This document shows, one piece after another, positions 8,806 to 17,535 of a stretch of DNA of 64,000 nucleotides (its first letter is position 1; the number at the start of each line of letters is the position of its first letter). Source of the stretch: Aliagarivorans marinus DSM 23064. GTDB taxonomy: Bacteria > Pseudomonadota > Gammaproteobacteria > Enterobacterales > Celerinatantimonadaceae. A program made the translations under genes and the position numbers. The stretch lies in the NCBI RefSeq assembly GCF_000429485.1, contig NZ_KE386908.1:1-64000 (forward strand), in the 5' to 3' direction. The notes under the pieces were generated by a model. The model was given only the letters and a program-made list of their open reading frames with translations, had not been told where the DNA came from and ran no database searches.

Positions 8806-9693
8806 TTACATCCAACACGCCTGACGGGTGATGTTCACATTCACCCAATGCTTTTTGTTGATGCTCTCTGCCACATAGGCGATGCGTTGGCGAATGTTGT
8901 CCATCAGCAGCACATCAAAGCTGCCCTCTTTGACCAAGAAGTTACTCTCAATGGTCAGCTCCATCCCCACCAGTACGGTGCGCAGTTTGTATTCCGCACC
9001 CAGCTCCTTGGCAATTAGTTCAACCTCTTGGCGGATCGGCGCAATGGCCTTTTCGTTCATCCTAAAGTACATCAGCTCTTTGGCAGCCTTGGCGAAGCTG
9101 GTTAAGGGGAACAGCAAGAAAAAGCTCGAGGCGATGATCACCATGCCGGGGTCGACATAGGCCACTAGCCAATCAAGCTCACCACCTTGCAAAAAGATGG
9201 CAACCACAAAGCCAATCAACACCCCTAGGCTTAGCAAAGCATCGCCCAGCCACTGGTCTTTCTCGGCGTTGAGCAGGGCCGAGTCTTCGCGGTTGGCGCG
9301 GCGGATAAACAGGGTAAGGGCAATACAGCCTAAGGTGCTGACCAAGGCATACAGCGAGGCGGGGCCGGGGCTCACTTCTCGACCGCCAGAGAGGATGCTG
9401 CCGAAGGCATCGAAGGCCGAGTAGGTACACATGCCAACCAGCGTGAGTGATTTAAACACAATCAACAGCGGCTCGAAGTGCGCCTTGCCAAAGGGGAACT
9501 TAGTGTCCTCTTTTTGCGCGCGTACCAGCTTGAGGACAATCAGACTCAGGCCACTGAGCCCCACGCTGAATAGCGAGTAGACCCCGTCAAACATGATCAT
9601 CCCGGAATCGGCCATCATCCCCCAGATAACGCCGATAATAGCAAAGCTAAGTGCCGCCAGAATCGACACCTTAAGTGCGTGTACTTCAGACAT
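8806..9693 (-). CDS. Cation diffusion facilitator (CDF) family transporter
   Basis: 295 aa inner-membrane metal/proton antiporter with six hydrophobic segments and a C-terminal cytoplasmic ferredoxin-like metal-sensing domain (from about residue 205). TM2 contains FDGVYSLFS and TM5 EKDQWLGDALLS; the aspartates in these two helices are the usual transport-site ligands. The TM2 site lacks the HxxxD histidine of zinc transporters, so Fe, Mn or another cation is possible. Monocistronic, convergent with marR. Confidence 0.8.
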   Translation of the reverse strand: MSEVHALKVSILAALSFAIIGVIWGMMADSGMIMFDGVYSLFSVGLSGLSLIVLKLVRAQKEDTKFPFGKAHFEPLLIVFKSLTLVGMCTYSAFDAFGSILSGGREVSPGPASLYALVSTLGCIALTLFIRRANREDSALLNAEKDQWLGDALLSLGVLIGFVVAIFLQGGELDWLVAYVDPGMVIIASSFFLLFPLTSFAKAAKELMYFRMNEKAIAPIRQEVELIAKELGAEYKLRTVLVGMELTIESNFLVKEGSFDVLLMDNIRQRIAYVAESINKKHWVNVNITRQACWM

Positions 9694-9849
9694 GGAGTGC
9701 TTCTCTTCGTGGTAGAACGGCTTGAATTTAAGCCAGTTTAATAGAAAAAGACGTCAGGAAAATAACACTAACCACTCCTGCCCTTGGGGAAAAGCAGGAA
9801 TGGCCGGTGTTTCTTACTTGTTGTACAGGTTTCAGGTTGTGTTTGCATC

Positions 9850-9874
9850 GCCAGCCCCCGTGTTGGGGGCTGGC
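9850..9874. terminator. Strong GC hairpin after the V-ATPase operon
   Basis: GCCAGCCCCC GTGTT GGGGGCTGGC: 10-bp perfect stem with a 5-base loop, just downstream of the atpA stop. There is no real U-tract on the operon strand, so it may block exonucleases or act with Rho rather than as a simple intrinsic terminator. Confidence 0.6.
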
Positions 9875-9883
9875 ATTTGCTCT

Positions 9884-11701
9884 TTATTGCGCCTCGGCCA
9901 TCAGCTGGTCGATTTGCTGGTTATAGTTTTGATAGTCTGCGCTGTCTTCCGCTGCATAGTGGAAGTTGCGGAACAGTCGAGTCATGGCGATAAAGTACTT
10001 ACGCGCCTCGTCCTTGCCGCTGAAGGGGTAGGTCCTGTCGATGATCGTCACCACCTTCTCGAACACGAACTTCTGGCGCTCAAAGCTACAGGAGCCGTCT
10101 ACATCGTCGAAAGCATCTTGCTGCAGGTAGACCATGTCCAAAAACAGCGCCTTTTGATAGGTGATGTAGTCGTCCAGCGAGATCCCTTCTTCACCGGTTA
10201 CCTGCATCATCTTGCCGATGCTATCGCCCTTGGCTAGCAGCTGTTGCATGGCGCGCACATTGCTCACCCAGTCTTCGCCGATATGCTGGCGATACCATGG
10301 CTCGAGCTGCTCGAGGTAGCGCGACCAAGAGATCAGCGGGTCAATCGCTGGGTAGAAGCGTTTGTAGGCGCGGTCATAGCTCAGGCCGAGGAAGGTCTTC
10401 ACCGTGCTCAAGGTTGATTGGGTCACCGGCTCCTCGAAGTTACCACCAGCAGGAGATACGGTGCCGATCATGGTCAGCGAGCCGTTCTCGCCATCTTCGT
10501 TGCTGATCACCCCGCAACGCTCGTACACGCCTTTAATGGCTGAGTCCATATAGGCCGGGAAGCCCTCTTCGCCGGGGATCTCTTCCAAGCGGTTGGAGGT
10601 TTCACGCATCGCCTGGGCCCAACGCGAGGTGGAGTCAGCCAGCAGCAATACGTTGTAGCCCATCTGGCGGTAGTACTCGCCCAGCGTCAGACCGGTGTAG
10701 ATCGATGCCTCACGCGCAGCGACCGGCATCGACGAGGTGTTACAGATGATCACGGTGCGGTCAATCAAGGTGCCGCCATGGCGCGGATCGGTCAGGGTGG
10801 GGAACTCTTCGATGGTTTCCACTACCTCACCGGCGCGCTCGCCACAGGCCACCACGATCACGATGTCGGCATCACAGTAGCGTGAGATCGAGTGCTGCAA
10901 TACCGTCTTACCCGAACCGAAGGGGCCGGGAATACAGCCGGTGCCGCCGCGGGCGATTGGGAAGAAGGTATCCACTGAGCGCATGGTGGTCACCAGCGGC
11001 TCGCTGGGGTAGTGGCGCTCGGTGTTGCCGCGCTTGGCCAGATTGTTGGCAATCGGCTGACGCACCGGCCACTTCTGTACCATGGTGATGGGGTGCTCTT
11101 TGCCACGGCTATCGGTCAGGTGGGCAATCACGGTGTGGATGCTGAAGCTGCCTTCTTGGATCCAGGTGACCTCGGCCTCGCCGCGCAGGTTAAACGGCAC
11201 CATAATCTGATGCTCGAAGCGGCCTTCCTGTACCGACCCCAGTGATTGGCCAGCACGGACTTTATCGCCAATGCGCACCTTGGCGCTAAAGGTCCAAGTT
11301 TGCTCACGCTCCAGCGCTTCTACCTGCACACCGCGTTTGAGGAACTTGCCGTGGATCTGGGCGAGGCGCTCCAGCGGATTTTGCAGGCCGTCGTATATCT
11401 GCGAGAGGATGCCAGGACCGAGGTCCACGGTGAGCATCTCGCCAGTTTGGATCACCTGATCGCCCACCGCGATGCCGCGGGTGTCTTCATACACCTGTAT
11501 GTCGGCGCTATCGCCGCGTACCCGCAGCACCTCCGCCATCAGGTATTCTTCGAGGCCCGCGGTTTGCGGGCGCGCTGGGATCACGTAGACCACTTCGTTC
11601 TTGGTCAGGCCCTGGCTGCCGGTTGAGCGAATGCGCAGGGTGTCGCCGATCACCGAGGTCACCTCGGCGCTCGCTGGGATTTGAGATAAATCAGTGCTCA
11701 T
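9884..11701 (-). CDS. atpA: V-type ATPase subunit A (catalytic)
   Basis: 605 aa catalytic subunit of the cytoplasmic V1 head, which hydrolyses or makes ATP. The Walker A loop GPFGSGKT is at residues 259-266, followed by the catalytic GERAGE and the long non-homologous insertion (about residues 115-200) that separates V-type A from F-type beta. It is the last gene of the operon, 20 bp after the DUF2764 gene. The standard genome name atpA can be confused with F-type alpha; this one is clearly V-type. Confidence 0.95.
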   Translation of the reverse strand: MSTDLSQIPASAEVTSVIGDTLRIRSTGSQGLTKNEVVYVIPARPQTAGLEEYLMAEVLRVRGDSADIQVYEDTRGIAVGDQVIQTGEMLTVDLGPGILSQIYDGLQNPLERLAQIHGKFLKRGVQVEALEREQTWTFSAKVRIGDKVRAGQSLGSVQEGRFEHQIMVPFNLRGEAEVTWIQEGSFSIHTVIAHLTDSRGKEHPITMVQKWPVRQPIANNLAKRGNTERHYPSEPLVTTMRSVDTFFPIARGGTGCIPGPFGSGKTVLQHSISRYCDADIVIVVACGERAGEVVETIEEFPTLTDPRHGGTLIDRTVIICNTSSMPVAAREASIYTGLTLGEYYRQMGYNVLLLADSTSRWAQAMRETSNRLEEIPGEEGFPAYMDSAIKGVYERCGVISNEDGENGSLTMIGTVSPAGGNFEEPVTQSTLSTVKTFLGLSYDRAYKRFYPAIDPLISWSRYLEQLEPWYRQHIGEDWVSNVRAMQQLLAKGDSIGKMMQVTGEEGISLDDYITYQKALFLDMVYLQQDAFDDVDGSCSFERQKFVFEKVVTIIDRTYPFSGKDEARKYFIAMTRLFRNFHYAAEDSADYQNYNQQIDQLMAEAQ

Positions 11702-11721
11702 AGTATAAGCTACCTTTACTG

Positions 11722-12423
11722 CTACTCGGGCAGCGCCGCGGCATATTGGCCGAGCGCCTGCTCCACTAATTGGTCGAATCGAACAATCGCTTGCTCGTGG
11801 TTGTAAGAGGTCCAGCGCTGCAACACATTCCAGCGCAGCACATAGATAACAACCGCCTCAAAGCTAAAGCGCTGTTTGGCCGCTTCGGCGCTGAGGTGTT
11901 GCCATACGGCCGCCAGCAGCAGCTTTTCCGCCTCGAAGCTGTGTCCTTGCTCCAGCGCTTTGGCCACATCGGGCAGCCACAAGAAGCGGTGCTCCAGGTT
12001 GAAATAGGGGGCATTCCAGTTGCGGCGAATAAACTCGCGGCGTGAGCCAAAACTCCAGCGCGAATAGCCGGGGGCTTTTTCACCGCGCATTCGCTTGCGC
12101 AGCGCCGCAACCACCGTGCGTACGTCTAAGCGCCAGTTCAACAATGCCGCCAAATCGGGGCTGTTTACCCGATTGATCAGGCTGTGGGCGTGCTGGATCA
12201 GGTCGAACTCCTGGGCTGTGCTGTTTTGCTCTGGGCGGGCAGGAGCCTCGTTTCCCCATTCCATCTGCTGTTCAATTTCATTGAGCAGGGCGCGCTCGCT
12301 AAAGCCCAGCGCGCTTAAGCGCTGGTCTAGCTGAAAGCGGGAGATCGGCAGCTGCTTACAATCGAACAGTGAGTCTAGATGTGGCAGCGATGCCAGCAAG
12401 CTGTGATAGGCGTTGTTAGCCAT
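11722..12423 (-). CDS. DUF2764-like V-ATPase accessory subunit (C-like position)
   Basis: 233 aa, rich in Trp/Arg and predicted all-helical. Sequence and position (between E and A) match the DUF2764 proteins of chlamydial and Bacteroidetes V-ATPase operons, which stand where subunit C is found in other operons and may connect the V1 central stalk to the membrane rotor. Visible features include LAALLNWRLDVRTVVAALRK and REFIRRNWNAPYFNLEHRF. No typical subunit C gene is present, consistent with substitution. Gaps are 15 bp upstream and 20 bp downstream. Confidence 0.75.
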   Translation of the reverse strand: MANNAYHSLLASLPHLDSLFDCKQLPISRFQLDQRLSALGFSERALLNEIEQQMEWGNEAPARPEQNSTAQEFDLIQHAHSLINRVNSPDLAALLNWRLDVRTVVAALRKRMRGEKAPGYSRWSFGSRREFIRRNWNAPYFNLEHRFLWLPDVAKALEQGHSFEAEKLLLAAVWQHLSAEAAKQRFSFEAVVIYVLRWNVLQRWTSYNHEQAIVRFDQLVEQALGQYAAALPE

Positions 12424-12438
12424 GGTGGACCTCGTGGT

Positions 12439-13122
12439 TTACTTCACTACGCCTTCGAGCAGGGCTCGAAAACGTGGCTGCAAGTGGCTTAACAGCATCT
12501 GAGAAACACTCTCAGTGCCCAGGTTCACTTCGATGTCCTTATCTTGAATACGGAACAGCAGATCCTGGCTGCCTTGCTCACCCACTTGAATGCTTACCCC
12601 CTGGTTGAGCATCTCCTTGGTGCGTGCTTTCACAAATGCGTTGAGCTCGCAGTCTTCAGCGCTTTCAGCAAGCTGCTGTTTAGAGAGCGGCTGTGCTGGC
12701 AGCAGCACTTCAACCTGCTCGCCTTCGGCAATCGCGTTCTGTCCGGCCACTTCCAGGATCATCTTGCTCAGTAGCTCCGGGTCGCTCATGGCTTGCTCAA
12801 CACAGCTGTGCAGTTGCTCGGCAAAGCGCTCTTGCAGGTAGCTCTTCATGCTGAGCAGTGCATTGCGCTCGGCTAAGTGCAGCGCTTGCTTACCGGCATT
12901 ACTGATAAACTCGGCTTCTTTGTTGGCCTCGCTGATGATCTGTCCAGCGCGTTTTCGCGCGTCAGCAATAACGCTGTCAGACTGAGTCTGGGCGTCGATA
13001 ATCATTTTGCGTGCTTCGGTTCGGCCGGCTTTTACCCCCTGCTCGCGCAGGGTATGAGCCAGCTGGTCGATACCTTGGGATACCGGAGCGTGCTTGGTGT
13101 CCAGGATCTTGTTGTCTAACAT
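12439..13122 (-). CDS. atpE: V-type ATPase subunit E (peripheral stalk)
   Basis: 227 aa. The N-terminal third is a charged helix rich in Ala/Glu/Arg/Lys (ARKMIIDAQTQSDSVIADAR), the coiled-coil peripheral stalk. The C-terminal half is the globular domain that docks on the V1 head. The operon has no separate subunit G/H gene, as in other DUF2764-type operons. Lies 19 bp after the K gene. Confidence 0.85.
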   Translation of the reverse strand: MLDNKILDTKHAPVSQGIDQLAHTLREQGVKAGRTEARKMIIDAQTQSDSVIADARKRAGQIISEANKEAEFISNAGKQALHLAERNALLSMKSYLQERFAEQLHSCVEQAMSDPELLSKMILEVAGQNAIAEGEQVEVLLPAQPLSKQQLAESAEDCELNAFVKARTKEMLNQGVSIQVGEQGSQDLLFRIQDKDIEVNLGTESVSQMLLSHLQPRFRALLEGVVK

Positions 13123-13141
13123 GTTTATCTCCCAGTCTTAC

Positions 13142-13591
13142 TTAAGCGACGATGCTGGCGCCCAGCACCAGAGCAAATACAAAGGCGAATACGGCGAAGC
13201 CTTCTACAATGGCAGCTGGCGCGATAGACAGGCCGAATACCTCGGGCTTGTTCTTAGAGGCGCTAATCGCTGCTGCTACCGCCTGACCTTGGTACATCGC
13301 CGAGAAAAGCAGGGCGATACCGGTTAGCAGGCCAATGCCGAACAGCGCGCCAGCGGTGGCGTCAGATACGCCCACACCCATCAGGCTGAACATGATCACG
13401 ATGCCGTAGATCACCTGCGACGATGGCATGGCCGATAGACCGACGAATTTTCCGTAGCCCGACTCCACGTCCAGCATCGCGCCACAGGCAGACTGACCCG
13501 CCAGTGAACAGCCGATGGCTGAGCCAACTGCGCCAAGGGCTACCGGTGCGAAGGTGCCCAACCAACCAAGTGCAATTACAAAGTGTTCCAT
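13142..13591 (-). CDS. atpK: V-type ATPase subunit K (membrane rotor proteolipid)
   Basis: 149 aa with four transmembrane helices forming two hairpins, i.e. the duplicated 16-kDa proteolipid of the rotor ring. The ion-carrying glutamate is E130 (AIVEGFAV). Residues aligned by eye with the Enterococcus hirae NtpK Na+ ligands are present: S58 and Q59 (MPSSQ, versus LPGTQ), Q101 (AMYQGQ) and E130; the 29-residue spacing Q101-E130 equals that of Q110-E139. The first hairpin has no carboxylate, giving one ion per four helices, typical of V-type pumps. Gap of 2 bp from subunit I. Confidence 0.92.
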   Translation of the reverse strand: MEHFVIALGWLGTFAPVALGAVGSAIGCSLAGQSACGAMLDVESGYGKFVGLSAMPSSQVIYGIVIMFSLMGVGVSDATAGALFGIGLLTGIALLFSAMYQGQAVAAAISASKNKPEVFGLSIAPAAIVEGFAVFAFVFALVLGASIVA

Positions 13592-13593
13592 GA

Positions 13594-15396
13594 TTAATCC
13601 TCTTTCTTACGAAAAGCGTTGAATGGGTATCCCTCGTCGGATAGTCCCCAGTTAACAAATTCAATAACGTTCAGTCGCATGCCGTGCACCACACCACTCA
13701 TGATGCAAAGCGCGAAGTTAAGCAGGTGGCCGAGCAACAAGATCAGTCCTGCAAACAGCACCCCGATAACCGGGCTGCTTTCCAGTGCTTGGCCAGCCAA
13801 GCTGTTAAAGGTCATCGCCAGTGAAGCGCCAGACAGGCCCAATGCGAACAGGCGCATGTAGCTGAGCACGTCACCAAAGGCGCTGGTGATGTTGTAAATC
13901 CCTTTGGCACCGTCAAGGGTGCGAAGCAGCAATGATTTCAGCGAGTTCACCGGGCGATCCGAGGTGAATACAGCCACCAATACTGCGCCGAGTCCCATCA
14001 TCCAAGGGCCGATCGTCGACGCGAATAGCGCAGGCAGGGCGCCATCGGAGCCAAACCACAGCAGCATGCCGCCTACCATCAGTAGCGCCCAGCCCAGTGG
14101 CGCCAAGGCACGCGCCTGATGGCGATTGACATAGGCGCTCATCACATTGGCAAAGGCCAGATGGCCGACACCGATAAACACCGACAGCTTCATCATTGCG
14201 CCGTAGTTATTCAGGTCGAGTAGCTTGAGTGAGGCCAGTGGGCCGCTTTGCGGGCCGGCACCGAAGTAGGAACCCACTAACACCCCCCACACCACGCCCA
14301 ACAGCGACATAAACAGGCCCAAGTTGAGCAGGCGCACACCGCGTTCGCTGCTGCGGATGCGCTTACGAGCCAGCCACAAGATCCCGCCGAACAGTGCCGA
14401 ATAGAGCGCATCGGACATGATCATGGCGAAGAACAGGGCGAACGAGAAAAACACCAACTTGCCGGGATCCCAAGCGCGGTAGTTAGGCACCTGGAAAAAG
14501 CTCATCGCCTCAGCGCCGCCACCGGTTAGCTCACTGTTTTTCAGCAAGGTGGGTGGTTGGTCATCGGCGTTCGGGTCTTCCAGTAGCGCTGCCGCGCCAA
14601 ACTGTTGTGCCAACTCCAGTAACGCCTCTTGCTGCTCCTCCGGTACCCAGCCTTGGATCAGGAAGAAATCCTGTTCATCACGGGCGCCCGCACAGGCCAT
14701 CAGCAACTCGGCTTTGTCCTGGTAGGCTGCCAAATCTTGGCTGAGCAGGTAGATCCAGCGGGTTAGTGCTTCACGCTCGGCGCGTAGCGCTTCCAGCTGG
14801 TGCTCGCAGGCTTCGATCTGTGCGGCCACCTCGCTCATACGCAGGTAGCCCAGATGACTGCGTTCCACCGGCATTGCCTTGGCAGCAGGCTCGTCTTTGG
14901 CCACGACTACGATGTAGGCGTGCTGCTGGTCGCGATGCACCTCAAACCAGCTCAGGTCATTGGCCTGTACCTCGGTCATTTGATTGAGTGGTACCACGTA
15001 GAACCAAAAGCGCTGATGATCGATGGACTCCAGCGGTGGCAGGCTAAACTCGCCCCAAGGCTTGAGCGCATCGAGACGTTGGATCAGGCTGTCGCGCTTG
15101 TCGCTGGTGGCTCGCAGTGCCCGCTTGTTGCCCAGTACCTGAGCGACAATATTCTCGATATTGGTTTGTCCACGTTCGCGTACCAAACGGCGGCGACGCT
15201 CTGCCTGATTGAGCCAGGCCAGTGCTTCGCTAGCCTGATTGGGCTGGCGCATCACCCTGGAGCGCTGCTGGTCCTTGTTATCCCGATTCAATGGGATCAA
15301 GTGGGTGCAGCCGAGGGCCTGCAAGCCGCTCAGTAGCGCCTGCTGTTGTTGCTTGCTGCCTGCCAGAGTCAGGCGTTTAAGCTTGCTAATTGCCAT
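13594..15396 (-). CDS. atpI: V-type ATPase subunit I (membrane stator, subunit a)
   Basis: 600 aa. The N-terminal half (to about residue 315) is soluble and coiled-coil-rich and links to the peripheral stalk. The C-terminal half has about seven or eight transmembrane segments starting at KLVFFSFALFFAMIMSDALY and forms the ion half-channels against the K ring. It overlaps the subunit D gene by 11 bp, so translation is coupled. Length is near the lower end for the family, as in chlamydial-type operons. Confidence 0.92.
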   Translation of the reverse strand: MAISKLKRLTLAGSKQQQQALLSGLQALGCTHLIPLNRDNKDQQRSRVMRQPNQASEALAWLNQAERRRRLVRERGQTNIENIVAQVLGNKRALRATSDKRDSLIQRLDALKPWGEFSLPPLESIDHQRFWFYVVPLNQMTEVQANDLSWFEVHRDQQHAYIVVVAKDEPAAKAMPVERSHLGYLRMSEVAAQIEACEHQLEALRAEREALTRWIYLLSQDLAAYQDKAELLMACAGARDEQDFFLIQGWVPEEQQEALLELAQQFGAAALLEDPNADDQPPTLLKNSELTGGGAEAMSFFQVPNYRAWDPGKLVFFSFALFFAMIMSDALYSALFGGILWLARKRIRSSERGVRLLNLGLFMSLLGVVWGVLVGSYFGAGPQSGPLASLKLLDLNNYGAMMKLSVFIGVGHLAFANVMSAYVNRHQARALAPLGWALLMVGGMLLWFGSDGALPALFASTIGPWMMGLGAVLVAVFTSDRPVNSLKSLLLRTLDGAKGIYNITSAFGDVLSYMRLFALGLSGASLAMTFNSLAGQALESSPVIGVLFAGLILLLGHLLNFALCIMSGVVHGMRLNVIEFVNWGLSDEGYPFNAFRKKED

Positions 15397-16009
15397 TACT
15401 TGCTCCTTGGGCGTGTTGAGCCAGCACCTTTTGCTTGGATAGCTTGGCGTTCATCACCGCCGCGCGGTCTTGGTCTGACAGGTAGATACCGATCCGGCGG
15501 ATCGCCTCGTGGGTATTGGGGATCAACACCTTGGAGAACAGATTGACCCGCTGGCTGGTGACCCGGCCGGCTTGGCTGATCTCGGCCAAGCGCTTTTCCG
15601 ACACCGACAGTTCTACCCGCAGACGTACCATCTCTTGCAGCTGGCTGACCAAGGCATCCACCCAGTGGGGATGGGTCAGGTCGCTGTAGTTGCTGAGTGC
15701 GACACGCAAATCGTTGAGTAGTGGCACCCGGCAGCCCACGATGTTCTGGGTGGCCAGCTTGATCTCGGCCACCGTCACCAGCTGCTCAAGGCGGATCCCG
15801 CTATGGGCTAACATCGGTAACTGCTGCTCCACGCTGGCGCGCAGCTGCGCAACCCGCGCTTGGGCCTCGCTCACCGCTTGCTCGGCTTTGCGTTTTTCCA
15901 GCATTAGCTGCTGGCGCTTAAGCTCCAAGGCTGGCAGATAGCGCTGATAGGTCTTGAGACTGCGCTTCTGCTTGTTCAGCGAGCTTTTGTTTAGCGCAAC
16001 CTTGGCCAT
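15386..16009 (-). CDS. atpD: V-type ATPase subunit D (central stalk)
   Basis: 207 aa, nearly all helical, with N- and C-terminal long helices that form the antiparallel coiled coil rotating inside the A3B3 head. Family features include the basic N-terminus KVALNKSSLNKQKR and the C-terminal RRVN-like region (SQRVNLFSKVLIPNTHEAIRRI). It follows subunit B by 5 bp and overlaps subunit I. No separate subunit F gene is seen. Confidence 0.9.
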   Translation of the reverse strand: MAKVALNKSSLNKQKRSLKTYQRYLPALELKRQQLMLEKRKAEQAVSEAQARVAQLRASVEQQLPMLAHSGIRLEQLVTVAEIKLATQNIVGCRVPLLNDLRVALSNYSDLTHPHWVDALVSQLQEMVRLRVELSVSEKRLAEISQAGRVTSQRVNLFSKVLIPNTHEAIRRIGIYLSDQDRAAVMNAKLSKQKVLAQHAQGASNGN

Positions 16010-16014
16010 AGTCT

Positions 16015-17409
16015 TTACCCCTCACTTTTTGACAAAGAGCGCTCAGACGAAGCGCTGTCTGAGGTCGCTTCAGTGCGGCTTGGCCAGTAGGTGCGTAGCA
16101 GGCTGTCTTTGATCAGGGTCTCTTCGGGCTCGAAGCACTCCGCCAAGATCTGCCAGCTTAGGTCCAGCGCCGCTTCCAGGCTCATGTCTACGTCCAGGCT
16201 CATAAAGTTTTGCTTGAACTGCTCGCCAAACTTGAGGGTCTTTTGGTCGTACTCAGAGAGCTCGAAGGCCATCGCTTGTTTCTGCGCGGCTTCCACCGAG
16301 TCGGAGTAGAAGCGGATCATCACGCTCATAATCGCGCTGTGGTCTTCACGGGTCTCTTTACCGATCACCATCTGCTTGAGGCGTGACAGCGAACCGAAGG
16401 GGTCCAGCACGCCGTTGTGCAGGTAGAACTGACCTTCGGTGATAAAGCCGGTGTTGTCTGGTACCGGGTGGGTCACATCGTCGCCCGGCATGGTGGTCAC
16501 CGCTAAAATGGTGACTGAGCCGGCGCCTTTGTAATCGCAGGCTTTTTCGTAGCGCTTGGCCAGCTGCGAGTAGAGATCGCCCATGTAGCCTCGGTTGGCC
16601 GGGATCTTGTCCATGGAGACGCCAATCTCTTTCATGGCATCGGCGTAGGAGGTCATATCGGTCAGCAGCACCAATACCTTCTTGCCTTCTTCCACTGCGA
16701 AGTGCTCGGCCACGGCCAGCGCCATATCCGGGGTCATCAGGCGCTCAACCGTGGGGTCGGAGGCTTGGTTTACAAACATCACAGTACGGGCGCTTACTCC
16801 CGCTTCCTCAAACTGGGTTTTGAAGAACTGGTAGTCGTCGTAGATAAGGCCCATGCCGCCAAACACCACCACATCGGCTTCCGCCTGAATGGCGATACGC
16901 GCCAGGAATTTGTTGTAGGGCTCACCGGCCACCGAGAACACCGGGATCTTCTGCGATTCCACCAAGGTGTTGAATAAGTCAATCATCGGCACATTGGTGC
17001 GCACCATCTTCGAGGCGAGGGTGCGGCGCATCGGGTTGACCGAGGGGCCGTCGATTTCCACCTTGGGGTCGTGCTCCAGCTCGGGCCCCTTGTCTAGCGG
17101 GTTGCCCACGCCGTTAAAGATGCGGCCAAGGATGTTGCCGGAGTAGGTGACCTGCATCGGCTGGTCGAGGAAGCTGACCGAGGCTTGGGTCGACAGGCCC
17201 TGACAGCCGGCAAACACCTGCAGCGATACCTCGTCGTGGTCGATCTTGATGATCTGGGCCATCGAGTAGGCCTCGCCATCTTGTTCGACTACGGCTAAGT
17301 CGCCATATTTAGGGCGGGGCGCATTGCTGCCAACCACCGGTACTTGTACCCGGATCAAGTCACCCACAATGCTGAGGATGTTGGTAAAACGGAGTAAGTT
17401 CTGAGACAT
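16015..17409 (-). CDS. atpB: V-type ATPase subunit B (regulatory)
   Basis: 464 aa non-catalytic head subunit. The Walker loop position reads [10 protein letters not shown], without GKT, as expected for V-type B. Other family segments are [17 protein letters not shown] and [21 protein letters not shown]. First gene of the operon; AAGGA lies seven bases before ATG 17409. The 126-bp gap to the co-directional MATE gene upstream shows no strong terminator and no clear consensus promoter, so either a weak own promoter or read-through from the MATE gene is possible. Confidence 0.95.
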   Translation of the reverse strand: MSQNLLRFTNILSIVGDLIRVQVPVVGSNAPRPKYGDLAVVEQDGEAYSMAQIIKIDHDEVSLQVFAGCQGLSTQASVSFLDQPMQVTYSGNILGRIFNGVGNPLDKGPELEHDPKVEIDGPSVNPMRRTLASKMVRTNVPMIDLFNTLVESQKIPVFSVAGEPYNKFLARIAIQAEADVVVFGGMGLIYDDYQFFKTQFEEAGVSARTVMFVNQASDPTVERLMTPDMALAVAEHFAVEEGKKVLVLLTDMTSYADAMKEIGVSMDKIPANRGYMGDLYSQLAKRYEKACDYKGAGSVTILAVTTMPGDDVTHPVPDNTGFITEGQFYLHNGVLDPFGSLSRLKQMVIGKETREDHSAIMSVMIRFYSDSVEAAQKQAMAFELSEYDQKTLKFGEQFKQNFMSLDVDMSLEAALDLSWQILAECFEPEETLIKDSLLRTYWPSRTEATSDSASSERSLSKSEG

Positions 17410-17535
17410 TCCGAATTCCTTGAGTAGTTACGTTAGTGTTTTCAGGGCGCAGAGCGGCGCAACCGGTCCGCCCGAAGGCGTCGGCTGGCAGCTCTACGAA
17501 ATGAAATTAAGTCTTAGGGTTTGGCTAAGTTGGGC

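Noticed and set aside
9722-11626. Several plus-strand frames opposite atpA
   Set aside because: They are antisense shadows of the strongly conserved V-ATPase A gene.
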